The notes under the pieces are model-generated. The model worked only from the letters and a program-made list of their open reading frames with translations. It was not told where the DNA came from and searched no databases. 47,999 nucleotides of DNA, taken from Chloroflexota bacterium. GTDB taxonomy: Bacteria > Chloroflexota > Anaerolineae > UBA4142. Numbering within the stretch: position 1 is the stretch's first letter; each line of letters starts with the position of its first letter. Below are positions 15,711-23,476 of the stretch, one piece after another. The DNA lies in contig JACQYF010000037.1 in assembly GCA_016208315.1 (NCBI GenBank), forward strand, positions 1-47,999, written 5' to 3'. The position numbers were made by a program, and so were the translations under genes.

Positions 15711-16976
15711 CTACTCGGCAGCGGTGGCTTGGGTGGGCGCAACGCGCGCCGCGCGACTTGGGCCGATGCCGAGCGACAGGCCGGCCGCGATGAATCCGAG
15801 GACCGCCGCCGACAAAAACGCCAGTGTGTAATCGCCGAGCATGTCGCGCAACGCGCCGCCCAGGTACGCGGCCACCGCCGCGCCGACCATGTGCGAAAAA
15901 AAGATCCAGCCGTACAAGACCCCGACCGATGCGCGGCCAAAGCGCTGGGCCGTGAGGTTGATCGTCGGCGGGACCGTGGCGATCCAATCCAGCCCGTACA
16001 CCACCGCAAAGATGACCAGCCCGCTCCAATCCTGCACGAACGGCAGGAGCGCAATCGAGCCGGCGCGCAGACCGTAATACACACTCAGCAGCCAACGGCT
16101 GTCCACGCGGTCGCTCAGCCAACCCGAGCCAAGTGTGCCGATGAGGTTCAGCGCGCCCATGAGCGCAATGGCCCGGCCCGCGACGTCGGCCGCGAAACCA
16201 TGCTCGAGAGCATGGGGCAGCAGATGCGTGCCGATGAGACCGTTCGTGGTATAGCCGCAGACGAAAAAGCTGGCCGCTAACAGCCAGAAATCACGGGTGC
16301 GAATCGCGGCACGCAACGGAGTACGCTGGGTCGCCTCCATTGTGGCTTGCGCCGTCGCGATACTACCCTCGCCATACGGACGCTGCCGTACATCCGCCGG
16401 GTGTTCGCGCATGAGCAGGATCACCGGTAAGATCAGCACGCCGAAGATCGCCGCCGCGACGGCGATCGCGCCGCGCCAGCCCTGCCACGTGGTGAGCGCG
16501 ATCATCGTCGGCAGAAAGATCAGTTGGCCCGCGGCGGACGCCCCGCCGAACAGCCCGACCACTAGCCCGCGGTGTTTGACGAACCATCGCTGCGCGACGA
16601 TCGCGCCCAGGACATTCGTGAGCATGCCCGTGCCGACGCCGACGACAAGTCCCCAAAAGAGGTGCAGTTGCCAAAGGGTATTCAACGTCAGCATCGCTGT
16701 CAACCCCGACGCCACCAACACCAGGCCGACGCCCATCACGCGCCGCAGCCCAAAGCGGTCCACGAGGATGCCCGCGACCGGGCCGCCCAGACCAAACCAT
16801 AGAATGCTGATCGCAATCGCGAAAGAGATTTCCGCGCGGCTCCAACCGAATTCCAAGTGTAGCGGAAGGATGAGGACTTGGGGCGCCGTGCGGACCCCGG
16901 CCGCCGCCAAGAGCGCGACCGAAGTAACGACCGTCACGATCCATGCATAGTGTACCGGTGCTTTTGTTGTTTTCAT
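15711..16976 (-). CDS. MFS transporter (OFA/monocarboxylate-porter type)
   Basis: This 421-residue integral membrane protein has about twelve hydrophobic helices in two six-helix halves. The cytoplasmic loop between helices 2 and 3 has GILVDRFGLRRVM, the major facilitator signature, and the second half has GWLSDRVDSRW at the matching place. The overall pattern (a YAWIV start, FGWSRAEISFA near helix 2) resembles the OFA/MCT group that moves small carboxylates; the substrate cannot be told. It starts 28 bp after the stop of the first SARP-like regulator and may be co-transcribed with it. No strong ribosome site is seen. Confidence 0.85.
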   Translation of the reverse strand: MKTTKAPVHYAWIVTVVTSVALLAAAGVRTAPQVLILPLHLEFGWSRAEISFAIAISILWFGLGGPVAGILVDRFGLRRVMGVGLVLVASGLTAMLTLNTLWQLHLFWGLVVGVGTGMLTNVLGAIVAQRWFVKHRGLVVGLFGGASAAGQLIFLPTMIALTTWQGWRGAIAVAAAIFGVLILPVILLMREHPADVRQRPYGEGSIATAQATMEATQRTPLRAAIRTRDFWLLAASFFVCGYTTNGLIGTHLLPHALEHGFAADVAGRAIALMGALNLIGTLGSGWLSDRVDSRWLLSVYYGLRAGSIALLPFVQDWSGLVIFAVVYGLDWIATVPPTINLTAQRFGRASVGVLYGWIFFSHMVGAAVAAYLGGALRDMLGDYTLAFLSAAVLGFIAAGLSLGIGPSRAARVAPTQATAAE

Positions 16977-17004
16977 TCGATGTGTTCTCTGCTGAGCCGC
17001 GAAT

Positions 17005-19995
17005 TCATTCGCCCGTACGATGGAGTTCTTGTCGAATCTCTCCGACCAGTTGCAGCAAATCGCTGGCTTGGCCCTTGGCGAGCGCGGCTGCTATTGGCTC
17101 TTCGTCGAGCTGCACCCGCAGCGCGGCAAGCAGTTCTTGCGCGATGCGGCGCGAGTCCTCACTGATGGCTTGATGATTGAGCGCCAGGCCCAAGAGTTCG
17201 ACCGCTCTCGGCCGGGCGTGCTGTTTCGCCAACAACCCCGCGACGCCGACCAGAATTTCGACCAAGCGCCGGGTCGCGTGAATTTCGGCGGCGATCTGGA
17301 GCGCCTGATCGAAATAGTCGCCGGCCTCCGCGAGATCGTCCGTGCGCGTCGCGGCCGCGCCGAGGTTGTCATACGCCAGCGCGATGCCCCAGGGGTCGCC
17401 CAACTCTTGCCGGATTTTTAGGCCTTCCAAGTACAATTGCTTGGCCTCGGCGTACTCGTCCAGCCGAAACGCCACATAGCCCAGGTTATTCAAGCAAATC
17501 GCCGCGCCGAGCGGATTTTCCAATTCTCGAAAGATGGGCAGCCCCTCTGAGTAATAATCCCGCGCGCGCGCAAACTTTCTGGCTTCGCTCGCGACCAGGC
17601 CCAAATTGATGAGCGTGCGCGCGATCCCGGCACGGTCGTCAATTTTCCGCCGGATGGCGAGCGCCTGTTGGAGCAACCGCTCCGGCTCGACCGTCTCGCC
17701 GGCCAACTGCAACAGATAGCCGAGGTTGTTGAGCGCGCGGCCGATGGCCCAGGGGTCGCCCAATTCGCGCGCGAGCGCCAGTCCCTCGCGCTGCAACTCG
17801 CGCGCGCGTGCGGCATCGCCCTGGCGCTCGTAGACGTTCGCCAGGTTGGTGAGCGTGAAGGCGATCTCGGCGCGGTCGTCGCGCGCGCGCAGCAGGCCGA
17901 GACCGCGCTGCAACAAATCGCGGGCGCGATTATACTGGGCTAGCCGGAACGCGAGCACGCCCTGCCGCGTCATCAACCTGGCAAACGTCGGGCCGCCGGG
18001 ATCAAGCGCGCCGACCTGCTCGACCGCGCGCTGGAATGCTTGCTCGCCCTCCGCGAACCAGTTGCGGCCCTCGTAGAACAGAAATAGCGCGTCGAGAGCG
18101 CGCCCGAGCGCGTCCGCGTTTTTCTGCTCGACCGCCCACTGCCATGCGGCGCGGACGTTGTCAATCTCGGCGCCGATTTCGGCCAAGGCCGTTTTCTGCC
18201 CGCGCCCCTTGAGCGGCTCTTGGCGCGCGGCGAGAAAACGCGCAAAATATTCCCCATGCGCGGCGCGGGTCGCCTCCTCTTGCGCTGCCGCGCGCAATTT
18301 CTCCTCGCCAAAATGGCGCAGAACCTCGAGCATCTCGTAACGATCGGCCGCGGCGCGGCGCACGAGCGATTTCTCGATCAAAAGTCCCAGGAGCGCACGC
18401 GACGTTCCCACGACCGCTTCGGCGGCGGGCGCACTCCATCCGCCGCGAAACACGGCGAGCCGGCGAAACGCCGCCTGTTCCGCCGCGGAGAGCATTTCCC
18501 ACGAATACTCAAAGGCCGCGTAGAGACTGCGATGTTTTTCCGGCACGTCGTCCTGCGTGGTGGCGAGAAAACCTAGGTTGCGCTCGACCTGCTGCGCGAT
18601 CTGCGCGCAGGAATACTCGCGCACCCACGCCGCGGCCAGCTCGATGCCCAGCGGCAGCCCGGCGACCAGTTCGCAAATGCGCGCGATGGCCGCGTGTTCC
18701 GTGTTCATGTCCAGATCAGCGCCGACGCGGCGCGCGTTCGCCAAGAAGAGTCGCGCGCCTTCGGCCCGCAGGCCCGCGACGTCGCAAAGCCATTCGGCCT
18801 GGACGTTCAGTCGCGCGCGCGAGGTGATCAGGATTTTCACTTCCGGCGCGCTCTGGAGAATTTCGAGCAACAGACCGGCGCGGCTCGACAACCGGTCGAA
18901 ATTGTCCAACACCAAAAGCATTTCCTTGCCGCGGAGGAAATTGAACAATTGGCTTTTGGGATCGCCCGCGCCGCCGAACGAGAAATCGAGATGCGCCGCC
19001 AGCGTCGGCAATAACAGATCCGGCGCTTCGAGCGCGGCGAGCGGGACAAAACGCGCGCCGTGCAGAAAATCGTCGGCGCGATGCGTCGCGGCCTGCAGCG
19101 CCAGCCGCGTCTTGCCGATGCCGCCCGGGCCGACGAGGGTCAGCAATCGGCAGGCGGGATTCGCCAGGAGCGCGGCGATGCGCGCGAGTTCTTGCTCCCG
19201 GCCGACGAATTCGGTCAGCGGCGCGGGCACGTCATGCGCGCGTGTGGTTTCGGCGGCGCGAATGCGTTCGTACCATGCGGTCGTGCGCGGCGAGGGCGGC
19301 ACGCCGAGTTCGGCGGCCAGGACGCGGCGGCAGATTTCGAATTGCGCCAGCGCGGCGCTGCGCTGTCCCGAGCGCGCGAGCAAAATCATCAACTGGCGAT
19401 GCGCCTCCTCACGCCACGGATCGAGCACGAGTAATCGCCGGGTCGCCGCAATCGCCTGCGCGAGGCGCCGCTGCGCCGCGTGATAATTCGCCACGCGATA
19501 GAGCGCGTTGACAATCCGTTCGCGATAGATGGCGCGTTCACGCTCCAGCCAATCGCAAAAGAGCAAATCGCCCGGCAAATCAAGCCCGGCGAGCAATTCC
19601 CCCCGATAGAGATCAATGCCGCGCTGCCAAACGACGACCTGCTCGGCGGTCAACTCTAGCCCATCCAGTTCGACGCCCGCGAGAAAATCCCGCCAGAGGT
19701 TCACATCCAGGCCGACGCCGGGATGCGCTTCAAACGACACGGACGTGCGGCCGGATTTGATGCCACAATCGCCGAGGATGCGATGAAGGTCCCAGAGCGC
19801 AAAACGGAGATAGTTGAGGGCTTGTTTTTCGGCGCAATCGGACCAGAGGAGGCCGGCCAGTTCGCTGCGGGCGTGCGCGCCGGGCGACAAGGCCAGATAG
19901 GCCAAGAGCGCCAGCACCTTGCGGCTCTTGAACGGCGGCAGGGGCTGCCCATCCCGTTCGATCAGCGGCGGTCCGAGCAGTCTGAGGTATAGCAT
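17005..19995 (-). CDS. SARP-like transcriptional activator (BTAD-NB-ARC-TPR)
   Basis: This 996-residue regulator of the AfsR/SARP type has an N-terminal OmpR-like winged helix (about 1-95; LRLLGPP..., FKSRKVLALLAYLAL, then LWDLHRILG). Next comes the bacterial transcriptional activation domain BTAD (about 100-245; LDPWREEAHRQLM, CRRVLAAELG) and an NB-ARC/STAND ATPase with FVGREQEL, Walker A GPGGIGKT at 289-296, LLVLDNFD and GLPLGIELAAAWV. The C-terminal half is TPR repeats with LNNLGY and ALNNLG signatures. Such proteins bind 11-bp-spaced direct repeats and recruit RNA polymerase. Exactly such repeats lie in the divergent gap before 20154, so this gene is the first candidate regulator. The upstream region is filled by a heptamer repeat and shows no clear ribosome site. 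Confidence 0.85.
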   Translation of the reverse strand: MLYLRLLGPPLIERDGQPLPPFKSRKVLALLAYLALSPGAHARSELAGLLWSDCAEKQALNYLRFALWDLHRILGDCGIKSGRTSVSFEAHPGVGLDVNLWRDFLAGVELDGLELTAEQVVVWQRGIDLYRGELLAGLDLPGDLLFCDWLERERAIYRERIVNALYRVANYHAAQRRLAQAIAATRRLLVLDPWREEAHRQLMILLARSGQRSAALAQFEICRRVLAAELGVPPSPRTTAWYERIRAAETTRAHDVPAPLTEFVGREQELARIAALLANPACRLLTLVGPGGIGKTRLALQAATHRADDFLHGARFVPLAALEAPDLLLPTLAAHLDFSFGGAGDPKSQLFNFLRGKEMLLVLDNFDRLSSRAGLLLEILQSAPEVKILITSRARLNVQAEWLCDVAGLRAEGARLFLANARRVGADLDMNTEHAAIARICELVAGLPLGIELAAAWVREYSCAQIAQQVERNLGFLATTQDDVPEKHRSLYAAFEYSWEMLSAAEQAAFRRLAVFRGGWSAPAAEAVVGTSRALLGLLIEKSLVRRAAADRYEMLEVLRHFGEEKLRAAAQEEATRAAHGEYFARFLAARQEPLKGRGQKTALAEIGAEIDNVRAAWQWAVEQKNADALGRALDALFLFYEGRNWFAEGEQAFQRAVEQVGALDPGGPTFARLMTRQGVLAFRLAQYNRARDLLQRGLGLLRARDDRAEIAFTLTNLANVYERQGDAARARELQREGLALARELGDPWAIGRALNNLGYLLQLAGETVEPERLLQQALAIRRKIDDRAGIARTLINLGLVASEARKFARARDYYSEGLPIFRELENPLGAAICLNNLGYVAFRLDEYAEAKQLYLEGLKIRQELGDPWGIALAYDNLGAAATRTDDLAEAGDYFDQALQIAAEIHATRRLVEILVGVAGLLAKQHARPRAVELLGLALNHQAISEDSRRIAQELLAALRVQLDEEPIAAALAKGQASDLLQLVGEIRQELHRTGE

Positions 19996-20012
19996 CGCAC
20001 CACAGGAGAGCA

Positions 20013-20076
20013 GAGATTAGAGATTGGAGATTGGAGATTGGAGATTCCAACGTCCAATTTCCAATTTCCAACTTCC
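20013..20076. repeat. GGAGATT / CCAATTT heptamer inverted repeat
   Basis: Four GAGATTG-type heptamers face CCAATTT, CCAATTT, CCAACTT heptamers in the divergent gap between the SARP-like gene and 20154. It can form an imperfect hairpin and lies next to, but does not overlap, the AGTAAACGC operator. Confidence 0.7.
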
Positions 20077-20082
20077 GGTGCC

Positions 20083-20120
20083 AGTAAACGCACAGTAAAC
20101 GCGAGGTTGGTAAAATACAA
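20083..20120 (+). promoter_or_regulatory. SARP-type promoter with 11-bp direct repeats
   Basis: AGTAAACGC at 20083-20091 is repeated exactly at 20094-20102 (11-bp period). After 8 bp (GAGGTTGG) comes the -10 hexamer TAAAAT at 20111-20116, overlapping TACAAT at 20115-20120. No normal -35 box is present. SARP activators are known to use direct repeats with 11-bp spacing ending 8 bp before -10. The downstream gene starts at 20154. Confidence 0.65.
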
Positions 20121-20153
20121 TCGGCTACTTGCATTATAACACGAGGTCACCCG

Positions 20154-20393
20154 ATGTCCAAAGCGACCCCCTATCGCCAACTGTTCTTTCTCTACATTTG
20201 GGCTGAACCGCAAGGCGCCGGCGAGGGTCTGCCGGTGTGGCGCTACCGGCTCGAAGACCCGCTGACGCGCGAACAGCACGTTTTCAGCCAATTGAGCGCG
20301 CTCGTCGGGTTCCTCCAAGCGCGCCAGGACCGGACGACCGGGAGCGACCAGCGCTCCGCAGTCGAATATTTTCTCAAGGAGGTAAAACAATGA
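20154..20393 (+). CDS. Small conserved protein, member 1 of a three-copy local family
   Basis: This 79-residue soluble protein has no signal peptide and no known domain that I recognise. It shares a pattern with the products of 26723 and 32458: a hydrophobic FFLYIW strand (FVIRIW in the others), a Pro-rich turn, PxWRxxxEDP, a second strand, and a C-terminal helix LVGFLQ (LFDFLQ). The start has GAGGT upstream. Its stop overlaps the start of the next gene (ATGA), so the two are translationally coupled. It is driven by the SARP-type promoter at 20083. Possible roles are a dedicated partner of the downstream exported protein or a small regulator; both are guesses. Confidence 0.75.
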   Translation: MSKATPYRQLFFLYIWAEPQGAGEGLPVWRYRLEDPLTREQHVFSQLSALVGFLQARQDRTTGSDQRSAVEYFLKEVKQ

Positions 20394-21043
20394 AAAAGCA
20401 AGGCGCTTTCAGCAAGGTCGGAATCCTGATGGTCGTATTCTTGACTGTTCTGTTCATGCTGCAATCTGCGAGTTCTGTTCGCGCGGGTGGTTGCACGAGT
20501 GCGCAACTTCTTTGGTACTTGGCACATCCAGAGCAAACACCATCCCCCGAGTGCGCGCCCTATCTCACGTCACGCTCGAACACAACGGGGACCGAGGGAC
20601 AGCCCCCGGAAGACACCCGCGAGCCGCCGCCCAGCACCGGTCCTGTGCACGTCGGACCGAGCGGGGGCACCGTGAGTCTTGGATGGAACGCGGTTGATTT
20701 CCCACCCGGAGTCTTACCCCCAGGCAGCACGGTGACCTTAACCAACTATCATCCTGGAAGCGTTCCAATTGGAGACGCGGGAGCAGCATTCCAGGGTCCC
20801 GGGGATGTCAGGATGGGCGTGTTGATCCAGGACGCTATCGGCAACGTAATCCATTCGCTGCCGCCACCTGGAATGACCGTGGCCTTTGCGACGGGATATT
20901 CTCCCTGGAGCCAGTCACCGGAATCACAACGCGACATCCAGTTATGGAATGGCAGAAATTGGGTGGACCAGCCAACGGATTTCGTATGGACCCCTTTCTT
21001 GCCTACTATTGTTGCGTTTTCCACCACCGTGACGAACTTTTAG
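20390..21043 (+). CDS. Secreted protein with ZU5-like beta domain
   Basis: This 217-residue protein has an N-terminal signal peptide (KKQ start, hydrophobic core at about 10-28, cleavage near VRA-GG). The mature part has two Cys close to the start, a low-complexity TGTEGQPPEDTREPP linker, and a beta-rich domain whose GPSGGTVSL ... VDFPPGVLPPGSTVTL pattern resembles the ZU5-like module also seen in 35540 and 21153. The ATG at 20390 overlaps the stop of the previous gene and has a perfect AGGAGG ribosome site. Function unknown; exported or surface-exposed. Confidence 0.8.
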   Translation: MKKQGAFSKVGILMVVFLTVLFMLQSASSVRAGGCTSAQLLWYLAHPEQTPSPECAPYLTSRSNTTGTEGQPPEDTREPPPSTGPVHVGPSGGTVSLGWNAVDFPPGVLPPGSTVTLTNYHPGSVPIGDAGAAFQGPGDVRMGVLIQDAIGNVIHSLPPPGMTVAFATGYSPWSQSPESQRDIQLWNGRNWVDQPTDFVWTPFLPTIVAFSTTVTNF

Positions 21044-21152
21044 GCGCCAGTCCGTGATCACTCGACCACGCTAGAAGAACACAACAGCGAATTGGGGAAA
21101 TACGAATCAAAACTCTTTGCAGAAACCCATAGACAACCCAGGAGGTGTCACT

Positions 21153-21842
21153 ATGAGAAGCGCAACGATTGCTCGTGCGATCCTAATGCTCGCGTTCGTG
21201 TTCGCGTTGTTCGTGTGGACATTCGTCCCGTCGCCCGTAAGCGCCATCGAGTGTCCACCGGGGCAAGTCGTAGAGTACCGTTACAACCCGCAAACGCGCC
21301 AGGAGCAAACTGTGTGCGTGCCACAACAGCAGGTCGCGGTTGTAAACGCGCCGTCGAATCCGCTGCTGCCCACAGAGCCGTCCAAATGGGACCAGGCGCC
21401 GCGAACGATCTGGGACGTCGGACCCAGTGGTGGAATCTTCTACGGTCCCGGCGGTGACACGTTTGTCACATTGCCCGCGGGAGCGCTGCTGGAGGACACC
21501 ATTCTTACACTTAGGCGACCGCCCGTGAGCAGTCTGCGCAAAGGGGACGTGGTGTTGCGCGGGGACGGCGATCGCATCATCCACCTCGAGGTGGGATTGG
21601 CTGATCCAAATCAAGGATCGATAACTTACGATGAGTTCGGCGCTTGGCTGTGCTTCAAGCTCAGTGAATGGGACGTTATCAATGCGGGGGGACCCGGGAA
21701 TCTCTACGCCGAACAATGGGATGGGAACGACTGGCAGCGTGTGCCTCAAGAGCGAACGAGTGTCCAGTCCCCTGAGCCGCCCGACATGACGTGGAACTTC
21801 TGTGTGAGGATCTGGGAGCCGTCGTGGACGACCAAACCTTGA
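21153..21842 (+). CDS. Secreted protein with ZU5-like domain, possibly C-terminally altered
   Basis: This 229-residue exported protein follows an AGGAGG ribosome site. The signal peptide runs to about residue 31 (core MLAFVFALFVWTF, VSA cleavage). The mature part has ECPPGQVVEYRYNPQT, then GPSGGIFYGPGGDTFVTLPAGALLEDTILTL in the style of the ZU5-like domain of the preceding gene. The last residues overlap, in another frame, the start of a response-regulator-like reading (21821-21922), so the natural C-terminus may have been replaced. It belongs to the same transcription unit as 20154-23300. Confidence 0.75.
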   Translation: MRSATIARAILMLAFVFALFVWTFVPSPVSAIECPPGQVVEYRYNPQTRQEQTVCVPQQQVAVVNAPSNPLLPTEPSKWDQAPRTIWDVGPSGGIFYGPGGDTFVTLPAGALLEDTILTLRRPPVSSLRKGDVVLRGDGDRIIHLEVGLADPNQGSITYDEFGAWLCFKLSEWDVINAGGPGNLYAEQWDGNDWQRVPQERTSVQSPEPPDMTWNFCVRIWEPSWTTKP

Positions 21843-21922
21843 TCCGCGAAGGACTCGCCGCGCGGTTGGCGCACGTGCCGGATTTGCGACATACGTGCCA
21901 TTTCGATCCAATCAGGAGATGA
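21821..21922 (+). pseudogene. Possible response-regulator receiver domain remnant
   Basis: In the +2 frame relative to the preceding gene the sequence reads VVDDQTLIREGLAARLAHVP then DLRH and stops at 21920-21922. VxDDQxLxREGLxxxL is the start of NarL-type receiver domains, including the acidic pair used for phosphorylation. Only about 30 residues remain and no start is retained. It overlaps the end of the 21153 gene. The match is short, so chance resemblance is possible. Confidence 0.4.
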
Positions 21923-21938
21923 AAAAGGAGGTTCGACG

Positions 21939-23300
21939 ATGAACGCAACCAACCAGCAGTCATTACGGCGCTTTGTGCTCGTGTTGACCATCGCGCTCGT
22001 GACGCTCGCCGTGATCTTGACCGCATGCGCGACCCCACCCACCCCTACGCCGCAGCCAACGGCGACCGCCGTTCCGCCCACCGCGACGCCGGTCCCGCCC
22101 ACGGCCACGCGCGTGCCACCGACCGCGACTGCGGTCCCGCCGACCGCGACGCGCGTGCCGCCGACGGCAACCCCCGTGCCACCCACCGCAACAGCGACCA
22201 AGCCGCCCACGCCGACACCCACCCCGCTCCCGAAGGGTTGGGTGACGATCAAGACCGCGCAATCACCCAGCCCGCGCACCGGATTTGCGATGAGGATGCT
22301 GCCCGACGGCCGGCTGCTGCTATTTGGCGGCATGGACAAGGATGGCAAGAAGCTGAATGATACCTGGGTCTTTGGCCCGGTGGCAAAGGCGCAGCGACAA
22401 TCGCCGAGCATCAATCTCTCGTTTGCGCTCTCTGCCGGTCTCGGCGGAGCATTCGCGCCCTGGCTCGCGCCCCAAGCGCAAAATACCATGCAGGGATCCG
22501 CCGAAGCTTGGCATCCATTGCAAGATGTCAACCCGCCATCGCCGCGCAGCGGGCACAGAATGGCGGTCTTGCCCGATGGCAAGGTCATGCTGTTCGGCGG
22601 GGAGCTGCAAGATGGAACTCTGAGTTCCGAGCTGTTTACCTTTGATCTGAAGGCGTGGGAATTAGTAATAAGAGTAACCGGCCCACCGCCAGGGCGGTTT
22701 ACTCCGATTTTTCTTGCGAATGGCAACAATCTCTACGTTCAAGGGGGCCTCGGGAAAAAACCGAATGGCCAACTCTTCGTGTACGATGACTTTTGGCGAC
22801 ATGATCTCAAGACCTCGACTTGGACTGAGTTGCCAAAACCGCCTGGCTACGTTTCGGCCAATTCCTTTGCGACTATCTTTCCGGCGGCCGCGGGCTCCCA
22901 AGTGTTTTTTGTGGACCCCCATGCATATCAGTTGGCTCCGGGAATTAACTACTACTACGACCCCGCCAAAAATACCTGGGGACAAACCAAGTCGCAGGGA
23001 GACGTGCCCGCCGGCGCCCGCAGTGGGTATTCGGTCGCGTTTGTTGGCGACCAAGGAATCGTCACGGGCGGCTCGCTGTATGACCCCAATACGAAAAAAA
23101 ATAATCCTATCTCAGAGGTCTGGGCCATTGACTTGAAGACCGGAAATTGGACGCGGCTCGGCGATCTGCCGTTTCCGATTTCCGGTCATGGGTCCCTCCA
23201 CGACGAGAAGCAGGGCCGCTTGATCGTTTGGGGGCTAACCGGGGAAGATGTTGGGTTTTTGACTTGGTTGACCGCAGGGCGCATTATGCCGTTGAGGTGA
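21939..23300 (+). CDS. Kelch-repeat lipoprotein (C-terminus frameshifted)
   Basis: The protein has a lipoprotein signal with lipobox LTAC (Cys30), then a Pro/Thr linker of repeated VPPTATP units (about 32-98). Kelch-type beta-propeller blades follow, seen as SPRTGFAMRMLPDGRLLLFGG, SPRSGHRMAVLPDGKVMLFGG, GARSGYSVAF and ISGHGSLHD with W(T/G) strands between. It should be anchored outside the membrane and present a propeller for binding. The reading frame ends at 23300 after LTAGRIMPLR, but the next frame continues sensibly (FDLVDRRAHYAVEVIEYY ... ACAKE) to a stop at 23414-23416. The shift is at the T5 run 23256-23260; one extra T restores it. The start ATG has AAGGAGG upstream. Confidence 0.8.
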   Translation: MNATNQQSLRRFVLVLTIALVTLAVILTACATPPTPTPQPTATAVPPTATPVPPTATRVPPTATAVPPTATRVPPTATPVPPTATATKPPTPTPTPLPKGWVTIKTAQSPSPRTGFAMRMLPDGRLLLFGGMDKDGKKLNDTWVFGPVAKAQRQSPSINLSFALSAGLGGAFAPWLAPQAQNTMQGSAEAWHPLQDVNPPSPRSGHRMAVLPDGKVMLFGGELQDGTLSSELFTFDLKAWELVIRVTGPPPGRFTPIFLANGNNLYVQGGLGKKPNGQLFVYDDFWRHDLKTSTWTELPKPPGYVSANSFATIFPAAAGSQVFFVDPHAYQLAPGINYYYDPAKNTWGQTKSQGDVPAGARSGYSVAFVGDQGIVTGGSLYDPNTKKNNPISEVWAIDLKTGNWTRLGDLPFPISGHGSLHDEKQGRLIVWGLTGEDVGFLTWLTAGRIMPLR

Positions 23301-23416
23301 TCGAGTATTATCGCGCGCCGAATCCGCACACCGATGCCAAAGCCGCCATCAAGGCCGATCTCGCGAAGGCGCCGGTGGAATCGCAAAAACTGCGCGCGGC
23401 GTGCGCCAAAGAATAG
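23262..23416 (+). pseudogene. Out-of-frame C-terminal end of the Kelch lipoprotein
   Basis: This frame is open through the end of the Kelch gene and gives DLVDRRAHYAVEVIEYYRAP followed by an Ala/Lys-rich helix ending ACAKE and a TAG. The terminator at 23420-23453 starts four bases later, so the true gene end is probably here. It joins the Kelch frame by adding one T at 23256-23260. Confidence 0.55.
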
Positions 23417-23419
23417 AGA

Positions 23420-23453
23420 AAACCCGACGGGTCTCCGCAGACCCTTCGGGTTT
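23420..23453. terminator. Bidirectional terminator hairpin
   Basis: AAACCCGACGGGTCT pairs with AGACCCTTCGGGTTT around CCGC. It lies between the convergent Kelch gene and the second SARP-like gene and can serve both strands. The same 3' arm recurs at 35491 and 47848. Confidence 0.7.
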
Positions 23454-23476
23454 AGTTGTTCTCGTTCGACGCCGAC

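Noticed and set aside
14400..16280. A 626-codon open frame on the plus strand opposite the SNF2 and MFS genes
   Set aside because: It is a mirror of the GC-rich codons of two well-supported minus-strand genes, spans their promoter gap and encodes no recognisable domain.
22040..22230. Tandem DNA repeat as a possible non-coding element (also 33290-33440, 41320-41420, 45100-45235)
   Set aside because: It simply encodes the VPPTATP stalk of lipoproteins, in frame and after a lipobox.
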